NCBI RefSeq assembly: GCF_013377905.1 | Contig: NZ_JABKAV010000017.1 | Span: 1-64,000, forward strand | Direction: 5' to 3' | DNA: 64,000 nt | Source: Hymenobacter terrestris | GTDB taxonomy: Bacteria > Bacteroidota > Bacteroidia > Cytophagales > Hymenobacteraceae | Part shown: positions 26,598 through 34,646 of the stretch, piece after piece | Numbering within the stretch: the stretch's first letter is position 1 | Layout: every line of letters starts with the position of its first letter | Notes under the pieces: generated by a model | What the model was told of the DNA's origin: nothing | Seen by the model: only the letters and a program-made list of their open reading frames with translations | Database searches by the model: none | Program-made: the position numbers and the translations under genes

Positions 26598-26630
26598 AAG
26601 AAGTTGATTGACGCAAGCGGTCAGCCAGAA

Positions 26631-27461
26631 TTACTTGATCGAGAAGGTAATCGGTACAGTGTAGTAAACCGATACAGCCCGGCCATTCTGTCGGCCCGGC
26701 GTGAAGCGCGGCAGGCTTTTTACAACCCGTGTAGCCTCTTCGTCGCAACCAGCACCAATGCCTTTTTGCACCTCTACGTTCGAAACAGATCCATCAGGAC
26801 CTACTACGAACTTAACGAATACGCGGCCTTCTACCTGATTACGTAGAGCCATGGCCGGGTACTTGGTGTTCTTGCCAATGTAAGCTAGTAACGCCTCCTG
26901 TCCGCCGGGGAATACCGGCATCTGCTCTACGTAAGTGTACGGCTTGGTCACCACTACTTCCTCAATGGCCTTGTCGCCCTCACCGGGCTCCAGCCCTTTC
27001 AGGTCGGCAGGGTTGTCGGTGTTACCCTTTATCGTCACAGCGGCCACCGTTTTCTCCTTTAGCTCTTCCTGGTCCGGAATTTCTTCCTTGCGCACCTCCT
27101 CGTCTTTTTTCACGACGGGCGGGGTGAACTTAATGGTGGAGAGCTTGGGTGGTGGCGGTGGTGGCGCCTCCGGTGGTGGTGGCGGTGGTGGCGGGGGAAT
27201 GTTTTTGTCCAGCGGGGGCGCTTCCATCAGCTCGTTCACCTTGAGCATCTTGTCCTCCACAACCACCTCGTCCTTCTTCAGCATCCGCGCAACAAGCGGG
27301 AAAGCAATCAGAAGAGCCACAATGGCCACGGAAATCAAGACAGCCCGGGTTACGTGCTTGCCATACACCCGCCGGATTATGTAAGCCCCGTAGGCCTTAT
27401 TGCGTCCCTCAAAAACGATGTCGTCGAGGGAGGCGTTGGCCAACTGCGTGTTGTCCATCAT
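26631..27461 (-). CDS. tonB: TonB family protein (first copy)
   Basis: A 276-residue TonB with the same N-terminal motif (LDDIVFEGRNKAYGAYIIR, about residues 12-30) as the second copy, a membrane helix (about 38-58, LISVAIVALLIAFPLV), a strikingly Pro-rich span (PPPPPPPPPEAPPPPPP, about 91-107) and the C-terminal domain NTKYPAMALRNQVEGRVFVKF. Its ATG overlaps the TGA of the upstream exbD as ATGA, so the two are translationally coupled. This is the motor-linked TonB of the exbB-exbD-exbD-tonB operon. Confidence 0.95.
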   Translation of the reverse strand: MMDNTQLANASLDDIVFEGRNKAYGAYIIRRVYGKHVTRAVLISVAIVALLIAFPLVARMLKKDEVVVEDKMLKVNELMEAPPLDKNIPPPPPPPPPEAPPPPPPKLSTIKFTPPVVKKDEEVRKEEIPDQEELKEKTVAAVTIKGNTDNPADLKGLEPGEGDKAIEEVVVTKPYTYVEQMPVFPGGQEALLAYIGKNTKYPAMALRNQVEGRVFVKFVVGPDGSVSNVEVQKGIGAGCDEEATRVVKSLPRFTPGRQNGRAVSVYYTVPITFSIK

Positions 27462-27979
27462 AATCCAGAAGATTTTATCAGTTCGTTATCGGCCTTCGAA
27501 ATGTCCACCAGCGCATACTTTTTCTGGTCGGTAATGTTCATTTCGTCGAGGATATCGACCATGTTTTTGTAGTTCGAGTCGTCGGCCGGCTTGATCAACA
27601 CCACGAGGTTGGGGTTGGTGTGGCGGGAGAGCAACTCTTTCCGGATGCCATCGGCTCCGTAGCTCGACTCCTTCAACTCTGGCTTAACGTCACCGCTAAG
27701 TAGTCCGTCGTAGTAGTAAATCTTGTTATCGGCGCTGAGCAGAACGGTAAAGGCGTTGGACGCCTTAATCTCCGATTTCTCCTCTTCGTTCTTGGGCTTA
27801 ACCGGCATGTTGATTTCCATGACGGTAGGCTTGCTGAACGTGGTCGTCAGCATGAAGAAGGTCAGCAACAGAAAAGCTAGGTCAACCATCGGGGTCATGT
27901 CGATTTTGGTCGACATTTTCTTCGCCCGCTTCTTGCCGCCTTTTCCGCCGCCGCCGCCACTTTGTGGGATTTCTGCCAT
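27458..27979 (-). CDS. exbD: ExbD/TolR biopolymer transporter (second copy)
   Basis: ExbD is the stator-associated subunit whose membrane helix carries an aspartate that takes part in proton flow. The 173-residue protein has a Lys- and Gly-rich N terminus (GGGGGKGGKKRAKKMS), the ExbD signature STKIDMTPMVDLAFLLLTFFML with the conserved Asp in MVDLAFLLL (about residue 33), and a periplasmic C-terminal domain with NLVVLIKPADDSNYKNMVDIL. It follows the first exbD after 14 bases and overlaps tonB by 4. Confidence 0.95.
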   Translation of the reverse strand: MAEIPQSGGGGGKGGKKRAKKMSTKIDMTPMVDLAFLLLTFFMLTTTFSKPTVMEINMPVKPKNEEEKSEIKASNAFTVLLSADNKIYYYDGLLSGDVKPELKESSYGADGIRKELLSRHTNPNLVVLIKPADDSNYKNMVDILDEMNITDQKKYALVDISKADNELIKSSGL

Positions 27980-27993
27980 AGTTTCTGTGCGGA

Positions 27994-28620
27994 TTATTTA
28001 CCGGCCACCGGTTTGGTTTCGAGGTCGGTAATGAGATTGAACCGGTTAATGTTCTTCTCCTGCATCAGTTTGATGACTTTCTTCACTGTCGGCACATCGG
28101 CCTGTCCATCACCCTTAATGGCGATATAAGGGGCCGTGTTGAACTGCTTCTGGCTAAGCGAGCGGGCAGCAATTACCCACTCAATCAGCTGGTTGTTCAG
28201 CGAGTCGGCCGGAATACCGTCCTGGGTAACCTCTTTCCGCTGCTCAGGGTCGAGGCTGAGCAAGGCTGGCAGCTTTTCGATAGGAGTGCCAAAGCTGGCA
28301 CCGGCCCCACGGAAAGCCTTCGACTGAGCGGCCGTGAAGCTGATACCATACTTAGCACCCATCTGCTTTAGCAACTCTTCCTTGATTTCGTCGTCGCCGA
28401 CGCCAAAGAAGATGCGCTTGTCCTTGTCGATGGCTACGGTGAGCACATGCGACTCGGGCAGCCGGATTTCAGAAGTAGAGGAAGGCGTGTCCACCACCAC
28501 GGCCTCTTCCGGGGCAAACTTGGTGGTGAGCATGAAGAAAGTCACCAGCAGGAAGGCCAGATCCACCATCGGCGTCATATCGAGCGACGGGGATGTTCTG
28601 TGAGGCTTTACTTTAGGCAT
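27994..28620 (-). CDS. exbD: ExbD/TolR biopolymer transporter (first copy)
   Basis: A 208-residue ExbD with the signature SLDMTPMVDLAFLLVTFFML (Asp in MVDLAFL near residue 19), a single membrane helix and a larger periplasmic domain than the second copy, ending in the region IAIKGDGQADVPTVKKVIKLM. Two exbD genes in tandem are usual in Bacteroidota TonB operons; the two products probably form mixed dimers in the ExbB pore, which is inferred. It is 69 bases downstream of exbB. Confidence 0.95.
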   Translation of the reverse strand: MPKVKPHRTSPSLDMTPMVDLAFLLVTFFMLTTKFAPEEAVVVDTPSSTSEIRLPESHVLTVAIDKDKRIFFGVGDDEIKEELLKQMGAKYGISFTAAQSKAFRGAGASFGTPIEKLPALLSLDPEQRKEVTQDGIPADSLNNQLIEWVIAARSLSQKQFNTAPYIAIKGDGQADVPTVKKVIKLMQEKNINRFNLITDLETKPVAGK

Positions 28621-28689
28621 TGCTGGAGTTATTAAACGCGTGATTCAGAAACGAACAACTCGCGGTTTTAGTGCACAAAGGCGCTAAAA

Positions 28690-29589
28690 CTAAACGGTGG
28701 TCGTGGTAACCGGGGCCGAGTGGTCGGTAGCGCCGTGCTGGGCCGAGAAGGTCTGAATGATGCTGAAGCCAGCCTCGTCGATGCTGTATGTCAGCTCGTC
28801 AATTTTGCTGGTGAAGAAGTTGTAGGCAACGATAGCCAGGGCCGAACCGGTAATACCGAGGGCCGTGTTGATGAGAGCTTCCGAGATACCGTTGGCGAGG
28901 CCTACTGCATCGGGGGCACCACCCTGGGCCAGAGCCGAGAAGGCCTTGATCATACCCAGTACCGTACCGATCAGACCTACCAGTGTAGCGATAGAAGCCA
29001 AGGTCGAGATGATAACGAGGTTTTTTTCCAGCATGGGCAGCTCCAGAGCAGTCGATTCCTCGATTTCCTTCTGGATAGCCAGTACTTTCTGGTCTTTCTC
29101 GAGGTAACGGTCACGCGACATCTCCTGGTATTTCACCAGACCGGCGCGTACTACGTTGGCTACCGAGCCTTTCTGCTGGTCGCAGGCGGCAATGGCACCA
29201 GTGATGTCGTTTACGTTCAGTTTCTGACGGATGGTGCGTACGAACGACTCAATGCTCTTCGAGCCTTTAGCACGGCTCAGCGTCAGAGCCCGCTCAATCG
29301 AGAAGATGATTACCAACAGGAACATGGTCATCAGTACCGGTACTACCGGGCCACCCTTGTACACTACGCCGAAGTAGTCACCGGCAATAGGGTTGTTGGC
29401 GTTGTCGCCGCCTTGGAAGTGGCTGCCGTTACCGAAAATGAAGATGTAGACCAGCACGCTTACAATGAATGCCGCGATGATGGCAATAATGGCAAATGCG
29501 GACGAACCACTGCCTCTCGAGTCGCCTTTTGGCGTAGCAGCAGCGGCAGGCCGGGCCGCGGGCTTATTCATAGCATTCTTTTGTTCCAT
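28690..29589 (-). CDS. exbB: MotA/TolQ/ExbB proton channel protein
   Basis: The 299-residue inner-membrane motor subunit of the TonB system. An N-terminal Ala/Pro-rich stretch precedes helix 1 (about residues 31-50, AFIVSVLVYIFIFGNG); helices follow at about 77-97 (PVVPVLMTMFLLVIIFSIE), 185-210 (LASIATLVGLIGTVLGMIKAF) and 235-258 (ALINTALGITGSALAIVAYNFF). The conserved LVGLIGTVLGMIKAF and ALITTxxG-type motifs identify the MotA/TolQ/ExbB family. It opens the minus-strand operon exbB-exbD-exbD-tonB and is preceded by an excellent Bacteroidota promoter. Confidence 0.95.
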   Translation of the reverse strand: MEQKNAMNKPAARPAAAATPKGDSRGSGSSAFAIIAIIAAFIVSVLVYIFIFGNGSHFQGGDNANNPIAGDYFGVVYKGGPVVPVLMTMFLLVIIFSIERALTLSRAKGSKSIESFVRTIRQKLNVNDITGAIAACDQQKGSVANVVRAGLVKYQEMSRDRYLEKDQKVLAIQKEIEESTALELPMLEKNLVIISTLASIATLVGLIGTVLGMIKAFSALAQGGAPDAVGLANGISEALINTALGITGSALAIVAYNFFTSKIDELTYSIDEAGFSIIQTFSAQHGATDHSAPVTTTTV

Positions 29590-29770
29590 TGGTCCGGAGA
29601 ATTAGGGGGTTGTTGGTGAAAGGTTGAGGTGCTTGTTGAAAAATGGTAAAAAAGTGGGTGGACTGCCTGCCGCCCGACCCATTTAGTTACGTTAGGGTTA
29701 CTGACCGTTTAGAAAGAAACAGACAACGACTTTGGCGGCGAAATGGGTGAGGAAGCGAAGTTAGCCTTGG

Positions 29771-29803
29771 CAAACCTACTTAAAAAAGCTGACTGCTACC
29801 AAA
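29771..29803 (-). promoter_or_regulatory. Promoter of the exbB operon
   Basis: On the minus strand, TTTG (29800-29803) is followed after 21 bases by TAGGTTTG (29771-29778), a full match to the Bacteroidota consensus TTTG-N19-21-TAnnTTTG. Transcription from it would give a leader of about 175 bases before exbB. Confidence 0.8.
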
Positions 29804-29869
29804 AGAAAATCGTGTTTAAACGCGCTAAACCGACATAATCCGCAAAAAAAAGCGCTTTGTCCTAAAAAA

Positions 29870-30712
29870 TTAGACGCTTTGCCGGCCTGTCAAACGCTTC
29901 GCTTCTTCCCAATACACGTCCATCTGCGCAAGTGTTAGGTCGGTTAACTGATGACCTTGGCTGGCTGATTGCGTTTCAAGATACTGAAAACGCTGAATGA
30001 ATTTTCGGTTGGTTCGTTCCAGCGCTTCCTCCGGATTGATGCCGGCATGGCGGGCAAAGTTGATAAGCGAAAACAGCAGGTCGCCAAATTCAGCGGCTGC
30101 CCGTTCGGTGCGCGCTGCATCAGCAGGGGTGGCATCATCGACGTATTTGTCGGCAAACTCCTCCCCGAACTCGGCCAACTCTTCTTGCACTTTCTGCCAC
30201 ACTTGCTCGGGCTGCTCCCAGTCGAAACCCGCACCGCGGGCTTTTTCCTGGATACGCATCGCCTTAACGAGGGCCGGCAGAGAAGCGGGTACGCCACCCA
30301 GCACCGAAGTGTTGCCTTTCTCGCGCAATTTCAGTTGCTCCCAGTTTCGCTTTACCTCTTCTTCAGTTTCGGCCTGCACATCGCCATAGATGTGAGGATG
30401 ACGGAAAATAAGCTTTTCGCACTGGGCATTTAGTACGTCGGCAACATCGAAAGCACCCTGCTCGCCGGCAATTTTAGCATAAAAAAGTAGGTGCAGCATC
30501 ACGTCGCCGAGTTCTTTTTTCAGGTCGGGAAGATCGTGGCGGATGATGGCGTCGCTGAGCTCGTAGGTTTCCTCAATAGTGAGGTGGCGCAGGCTCTCGA
30601 GGGTTTGTTTTCGGTCCCAGGGGCACTCGGCACGCAGGCGGTCGAGCACATCGAGCAGGCGGCCAAAAGCGGCCAACTGTTCAGTTCGGCGGTTGGGGGT
30701 GGCGTTTTGCAT
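29870..30712 (-). CDS. mazG: Nucleoside triphosphate pyrophosphohydrolase MazG
   Basis: MazG hydrolyses (d)NTPs to the monophosphate and pyrophosphate, removing aberrant nucleotides and, in E. coli, affecting ppGpp levels. The 280-residue protein carries two all-alpha NTP-PPase domains; the first has CPWDRKQTLESLRHLTIEETYEL and KKELGDVMLHLLFYAKIA (metal-binding Glu and Asp residues), the second EFGDLLFSLINFARHAGINPEEAL. The start ATG at 30712 is the only nearby one. It is divergent from glmM. Confidence 0.95.
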   Translation of the reverse strand: MQNATPNRRTEQLAAFGRLLDVLDRLRAECPWDRKQTLESLRHLTIEETYELSDAIIRHDLPDLKKELGDVMLHLLFYAKIAGEQGAFDVADVLNAQCEKLIFRHPHIYGDVQAETEEEVKRNWEQLKLREKGNTSVLGGVPASLPALVKAMRIQEKARGAGFDWEQPEQVWQKVQEELAEFGEEFADKYVDDATPADAARTERAAAEFGDLLFSLINFARHAGINPEEALERTNRKFIQRFQYLETQSASQGHQLTDLTLAQMDVYWEEAKRLTGRQSV

Positions 30713-30717
30713 CAGGC

Positions 30718-30725
30718 CAAATATA
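30718..30725 (-). promoter_or_regulatory. Candidate -7 box of mazG
   Basis: TATATTTG on the minus strand lies only 5 bases before the mazG ATG, which would make the transcript almost leaderless. No -33 element is obvious. Confidence 0.35.
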
Positions 30726-30824
30726 CAAAGCGGGTGGGCATTGGGCCGAAGTGGCCGGGCTAGTATGCCAGTTGCTTCAACCGAAGAGGTAGCCGCTTAC
30801 GTAGGGAAAGCAGCGGCGGCTAGT

Positions 30825-30832
30825 TACTTTTG
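30825..30832 (+). promoter_or_regulatory. Candidate -7 box of glmM
   Basis: TACTTTTG fits TAnnTTTG and lies 49 bases before the GTG start at 30882. It supports that start over longer upstream readings, which would begin before the promoter. Confidence 0.5.
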
Positions 30833-30881
30833 CGGCCGCTTACGGGTCATTTTGCCCCTTCTACCTTCAGCAGCACCTTCC

Positions 30882-32270
30882 GTGGCTCTTATTAAATCTA
30901 TTTCCGGCATCCGGGGCACTATCGGCGGCGCGGCCGGCGAGGGCCTCACCCCCATCGACGTTGTGAAGTACGCGGCGGCCTTCGGCACCTGGGTCCTCCA
31001 GCAGACGCAGAACAATACCATCGTTATCGGCCGCGACGCCCGTATCTCGGGCGATATGGTGAGCCGGCTGGTAGCGGCCACGCTGCAGGGCCTGGGCATC
31101 CACGTCATCGATCTGGGCCTGAGCACTACGCCTACCGTCGAAATGGCTGTGCCCGCTAAAAAGGCCGGTGGCGGTATCATCCTCACGGCCTCGCACAACC
31201 CCAAGCAGTGGAATGCGCTGAAGCTGCTCAACGATAAAGGCGAGTTTATTTCGGAAGCCGATGGCCAGCAGGTGCTGGCACTGGGCGACTCGGAGGCCTT
31301 CGACTTTGCGCCCGTTACCAAGCTAGGCACCTACGTAACCGACGACACTTTTCTGCAAACCCACATCGACGCTATTCTGGCTTTGCCACTGGTTGATAAA
31401 GCCGCCATTCAGGCCAAAAACTTCCGGGTAGTGGTAGATGCGGTGAACTCCTGCGGGGGCTTTGCCGTGCCAATGCTGCTGGAGCAGCTGGGCGTAACAA
31501 CTATTGAAAAGCTGTTCTGCGAGCCTACTGGCGACTTCGCCCACAACCCCGAGCCGCTACCCGAAAACCTGCGCGACATTGCCCGGCTGATGGAAAAAGG
31601 CTCCTTCGACCTGGGCATTGTGGTGGACCCCGACGTGGACCGGCTGGCGCTAGTGAACGAGGATGGCAGCATGTTCGGTGAGGAGTACACGCTGGTAGCA
31701 GTGGCCGATTACGTGCTGGGCCAACTCGGCGGGGGTAATACCGTGAGCAACTTAAGCAGCACCCGTGCCCTGCGCGACGTGACTGAGAAGCACGGCGGCC
31801 AGTACGCGGCTTCGGCCGTGGGGGAGGTGAACGTGGTAAACAAAATGAAGGAAACGCAGGCCGTTATCGGCGGCGAGGGCAACGGCGGCATCATCTACCC
31901 CGAGCTGCACTACGGCCGCGATTCGCTGGTGGGCATTGCGCTGTTTCTAAGTCATTTGGCCAAAGTTGGCCTGCCGATGACGCACCTGCGGGCCTCGTAC
32001 CCCAACTACTTCATCTCGAAGAACAAGATTGAGTTGACCCCCGAAATCGATACCGACCAGGTGCTGACCCAAATGGAGCAGCGCTACGCCGGCCAGCCGG
32101 TAAATACCATCGATGGGGTGAAAATTGAGTTTGATAAGGAATGGGTGCACCTGCGCAAGTCGAACACCGAGCCGATTATCCGCATCTATGCCGAGTCGGA
32201 GTCCAACGCCACGGCCGACCATTTGGCCAATAAAATTATCGGCGACATCAGGGAGATTATCAGCCACTAG
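30882..32270 (+). CDS. glmM: Phosphoglucosamine mutase GlmM
   Basis: GlmM converts glucosamine 6-phosphate to glucosamine 1-phosphate for UDP-GlcNAc and peptidoglycan. The 462-residue product has the phosphoserine loop TASHNPKQW (Ser104), the metal-binding loop VVDPDVDRL and the C-terminal phosphate-binding RKSNTEPIIRIY. It begins on GTG (VALIKSISGIRGTIGG), the conserved N terminus for this phylum; the frame is open for another 101 codons upstream but that part overlaps mazG on the other strand and lacks similarity. Phosphomannomutase or phosphoglucomutase activity cannot be ruled out, since the family is broad. Confidence 0.93.
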   Translation: MALIKSISGIRGTIGGAAGEGLTPIDVVKYAAAFGTWVLQQTQNNTIVIGRDARISGDMVSRLVAATLQGLGIHVIDLGLSTTPTVEMAVPAKKAGGGIILTASHNPKQWNALKLLNDKGEFISEADGQQVLALGDSEAFDFAPVTKLGTYVTDDTFLQTHIDAILALPLVDKAAIQAKNFRVVVDAVNSCGGFAVPMLLEQLGVTTIEKLFCEPTGDFAHNPEPLPENLRDIARLMEKGSFDLGIVVDPDVDRLALVNEDGSMFGEEYTLVAVADYVLGQLGGGNTVSNLSSTRALRDVTEKHGGQYAASAVGEVNVVNKMKETQAVIGGEGNGGIIYPELHYGRDSLVGIALFLSHLAKVGLPMTHLRASYPNYFISKNKIELTPEIDTDQVLTQMEQRYAGQPVNTIDGVKIEFDKEWVHLRKSNTEPIIRIYAESESNATADHLANKIIGDIREIISH

Positions 32271-32293
32271 TTTGCGGCCTAGCGGCGACGCTA

Positions 32294-32347
32294 AAAAAAC
32301 CGGCCGACACCAACCCCAATAAGTGGGTTGATGTCGGCCGGTTTTTT
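32294..32347 (+). terminator. Terminator of glmM
   Basis: Arms of 23 bases (AAAAAACCGGCCGACACCAA... pairing with ...GTCGGCCGGTTTTTT, one mismatch) around an 8-base loop, ending in a T6 run. Confidence 0.9.
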
Positions 32348-32414
32348 GTGCCCATTTGTCTGGGCTCAGCGTCAGGCACCGGGCCGGGTCATTCGGTAGC
32401 CGCCGCGAATCCGC

Positions 32415-32422
32415 TATTTTTG
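32415..32422 (+). promoter_or_regulatory. Candidate -7 box of the cysteine desulfurase gene
   Basis: TATTTTTG fits TAnnTTTG, 59 bases before the ATG at 32482; no TTTG is seen at -33. Confidence 0.45.
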
Positions 32423-32481
32423 TAGCTGACTTCGGCTGGCCGTCCTTCCCGGCTGGTTTTCACTGCCTTTTCGCTTCGCCC

Positions 32482-33630
32482 ATGAATGTGTATTTCGATA
32501 ACGCCGCCACTACCCCGCTGGACCCCGAAGTGCTGGATGCCATGTTGCCGTTTCTGCAAACCCATTACGGCAACCCCAATAGCATTCATGGTCCTGGCCG
32601 GCAGGTTCGTGCCGCCATCGAAAATGCCCGCAAAATGGTAGCCCACCTCATCAATGCCTCCCCGGCCGAAATCGTGTTTACCTCGGGCGGCACCGAGGCA
32701 GACAACTACGCTGCCTGCGGGACAGTGCGCGCACTGGGGCTTAAGCACGGCATTACCTCGAAGCTGGAGCACCATGCGGTGTTGCATACTATGCAGGCGC
32801 TGGAAAAAAGTGGGGAGATGCAACTCAGCTACCTGCGCCACGATGCCCACGGCCGCCTCGATCTGGGCCACCTGGAAGAGTTGCTGGCTGCCAACCCGCG
32901 CACGTTTGTGAGCCTGATGCACGCCAACAACGAAATCGGTAACCTCAACAACCTGACTGCCATTGGGGAAGCCTGCGCTCGTCATCAGGCTGTGTTTCAT
33001 ACCGATACGGTACAGACCATGGGCCACTACCGGCATGACCTGCAGCAGCTGCCAGTGAATTTCCTGGTGGGTTCGGCCCACAAATTCCATGGCCCAAAAG
33101 GGGTGGGCTTCCTGTACCGCCGCGCGGGCCAGATGGTCGACGCGCTGATTCAGGGCGGCTCGCAGGAGCGCAACCAGCGCGCCGGGACTGAAAACGTGTA
33201 TGGCATCGTGGGCCTGGCCAAAGCACTGGAAATAGCCTACCGCGACATGGCTGAGCACCAGCGCCACATTCAGGGCCTCAAAAACCGGCTTATTGAAAAG
33301 CTGCGGACCGAAATAGAAGGAGTACAGTTCAACGGAACTTCAGCCGACACCGACCAGAGCCTGTACACGGTACTGAGTGTGAGTTTGCCGCCCTCCGAAT
33401 TCAACGAAATGTTGCTCTTCAACCTAGATATTAACCGGGTAGCCGTATCGGGAGGCTCGGCCTGTACCAGTGGGGCCAATGCCGGCTCCCATGTGCTCAG
33501 TGCATTGGGCTGCGACCCCGACCGCGGCACTGTCCGCTTCTCCATGAGCAAATACAACACCGAAGAGGAGGTGGACTACGCCGTGGAGCAGCTGGCCAAG
33601 ATGTACCGTAAAAACGAGGTGATGAGTTAA
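32482..33630 (+). CDS. Cysteine desulfurase (NifS/IscS family)
   Basis: A PLP enzyme that takes sulfur from cysteine for Fe-S clusters and thiolated tRNA. The 382-residue protein begins NVYFDNAATTPLDPEVL, has the PLP-Lys201 in GSAHKFHGPKG and the catalytic Cys328 in SGGSACTSGAN within a flexible loop, as in class I (IscS/NifS) enzymes. The frame is open 42 codons further upstream but the ATG at 32482 gives the conserved N terminus. No iscU, sufE or other iron-sulfur gene is adjacent, so the acceptor is unknown; mnmH at the other end of the window uses selenium rather than this sulfur directly. Confidence 0.94.
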   Translation: MNVYFDNAATTPLDPEVLDAMLPFLQTHYGNPNSIHGPGRQVRAAIENARKMVAHLINASPAEIVFTSGGTEADNYAACGTVRALGLKHGITSKLEHHAVLHTMQALEKSGEMQLSYLRHDAHGRLDLGHLEELLAANPRTFVSLMHANNEIGNLNNLTAIGEACARHQAVFHTDTVQTMGHYRHDLQQLPVNFLVGSAHKFHGPKGVGFLYRRAGQMVDALIQGGSQERNQRAGTENVYGIVGLAKALEIAYRDMAEHQRHIQGLKNRLIEKLRTEIEGVQFNGTSADTDQSLYTVLSVSLPPSEFNEMLLFNLDINRVAVSGGSACTSGANAGSHVLSALGCDPDRGTVRFSMSKYNTEEEVDYAVEQLAKMYRKNEVMS

Positions 33631-33697
33631 CGGCAGAGCACTCCAAGGATAGTAGAGTTACTTCAGCTTCCAATCAGGGTGACTTCTATCAAGCGCA

Positions 33698-33731
33698 AAG
33701 CCCCTAATGTCTGTGGTGACGTCAGGGGCTT
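33698..33731 (+). terminator. Hairpin after the cysteine desulfurase gene
   Basis: Fourteen-base arms AAGCCCCTAATGTC and GACGTCAGGGGCTT (two mismatches) around TGTGGT. The T-tail is weak. Apart from this and the repeat at 33857, the 305-base gap from 33631 to 33935 shows nothing else recognisable. Confidence 0.6.
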
Positions 33732-33856
33732 CGTATTTGATGGGAACTACTTCTGCGTGCAAGCAGCAAATTTGGCTAGGCCTCGCAGTGGGGGGCGGGC
33801 AATCATCCATTCACAGCCTCATCGGGTCTTGGCTGGCCCTCCGTGCTGCTACTGCC

Positions 33857-33916
33857 GCGCTAGCCATACGTGCTCCGACCGAATCATAATTAGGCCGGAG
33901 CGCGTATGGCTAGCGC
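33857..33916. repeat. Long inverted repeat before the TM/Pro-rich protein gene
   Basis: Two 21-base arms, GCGCTAGCCATACGTGCTCCG and its inverted partner at 33896-33916, match at all but one position and enclose an 18-base AT-rich loop. It ends 19 bases before the ATG at 33936. It may be a protein-binding site, a leader hairpin or a remnant of a small mobile repeat. Confidence 0.7.
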
Positions 33917-33935
33917 ACGCTTTACTTCTCTCGTT

Positions 33936-34601
33936 ATGGCCGACATCAATATTCAACGCAAGAAAAACACGCCCAGCCCCTGGCTGCTGCTGCTAGTAGT
34001 GCTGGCCGTAGTGGGCTTGGGTGCTTGGTTTCTGTTCAGGGCCGAAATAAATGCCACCCGCGATACGCCGCCTCCACCGCCGCCGCCGCCCGCCGAAACG
34101 CCGCTCGTGCCCGCCGATACGCTTGTTGGTGCCGAAACCGGCCCCCAACCCGCCACCGACGTAGCCAACGAAATGGCCGCTACTGCCCCGGTAACACCCG
34201 ATGTGCTGGCTGCTTTCGTAGCCAGCGACGCGGCCCGGCCCGGTTACGGCCACGAGGCCCTGCGCCTGCTCACGTCGTCGTTGGTAGGCCTCGTGGACCG
34301 CGACGACCTGCGCACACCCGAAATCCAGACCCGCCGCGACGACCTGACCAGTGCCACCGCCCGGCTCGACGAGCCCGCCGCCCGCCTGCGCCCCGGGCTG
34401 GTGGCTGCTTCCAACCTGATGCAGGCCATCCAGCAGCAGGGGTATCCGGAGCTGCAGGAGGAAGCCCAACGCCTCAATGCCCAGGCCACCGACCTGAGTG
34501 GCCAGACCGCCACGCCCGAGGAGCAGCAGGCGCTGCGCAGCTATTTAGAGCGGGCCACCAAATTGCTGCGGGCCTTCAACGCCCCGCCCGCGGGCCGCTA
34601 G
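33936..34601 (+). CDS. Membrane-anchored protein with Pro-rich linker
   Basis: I do not recognise a family for this 221-residue protein. It has a short basic N terminus, one membrane helix (about residues 15-36: LLLLVVLAVVGLGAWFLF), a poly-Pro stretch (PPPPPPPP near 46-53), an Ala/Thr-rich linker and a helical C-terminal domain (about 90-215) containing many Arg, Gln and Leu. It is probably anchored in the inner membrane with its helical domain outside. It precedes the PRC-barrel gene by 45 bases. The start at 33936 is chosen; an upstream ATG at 33906 sits inside the inverted repeat. Confidence 0.7.
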   Translation: MADINIQRKKNTPSPWLLLLVVLAVVGLGAWFLFRAEINATRDTPPPPPPPPAETPLVPADTLVGAETGPQPATDVANEMAATAPVTPDVLAAFVASDAARPGYGHEALRLLTSSLVGLVDRDDLRTPEIQTRRDDLTSATARLDEPAARLRPGLVAASNLMQAIQQQGYPELQEEAQRLNAQATDLSGQTATPEEQQALRSYLERATKLLRAFNAPPAGR

Positions 34602-34646
34602 GCTTCGCCGGCTTTTTTCTTCCCGATTTCAACCCCGCTTTCTTCT

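Noticed and set aside
26427..26846. A 139-codon plus-strand frame between and across the tonB genes
   Set aside because: It passes through the terminator hairpin at 26562 and is antisense to the end of the first tonB.
27140..27200. A short GGTGGTGGC tandem-like tract
   Set aside because: It is simply the proline-codon run of the first TonB protein read on the other strand.
28720..29619. A 299-codon open frame antisense to exbB
   Set aside because: exbB on the minus strand has clear membrane helices, motifs and a promoter; the antisense reading has none.
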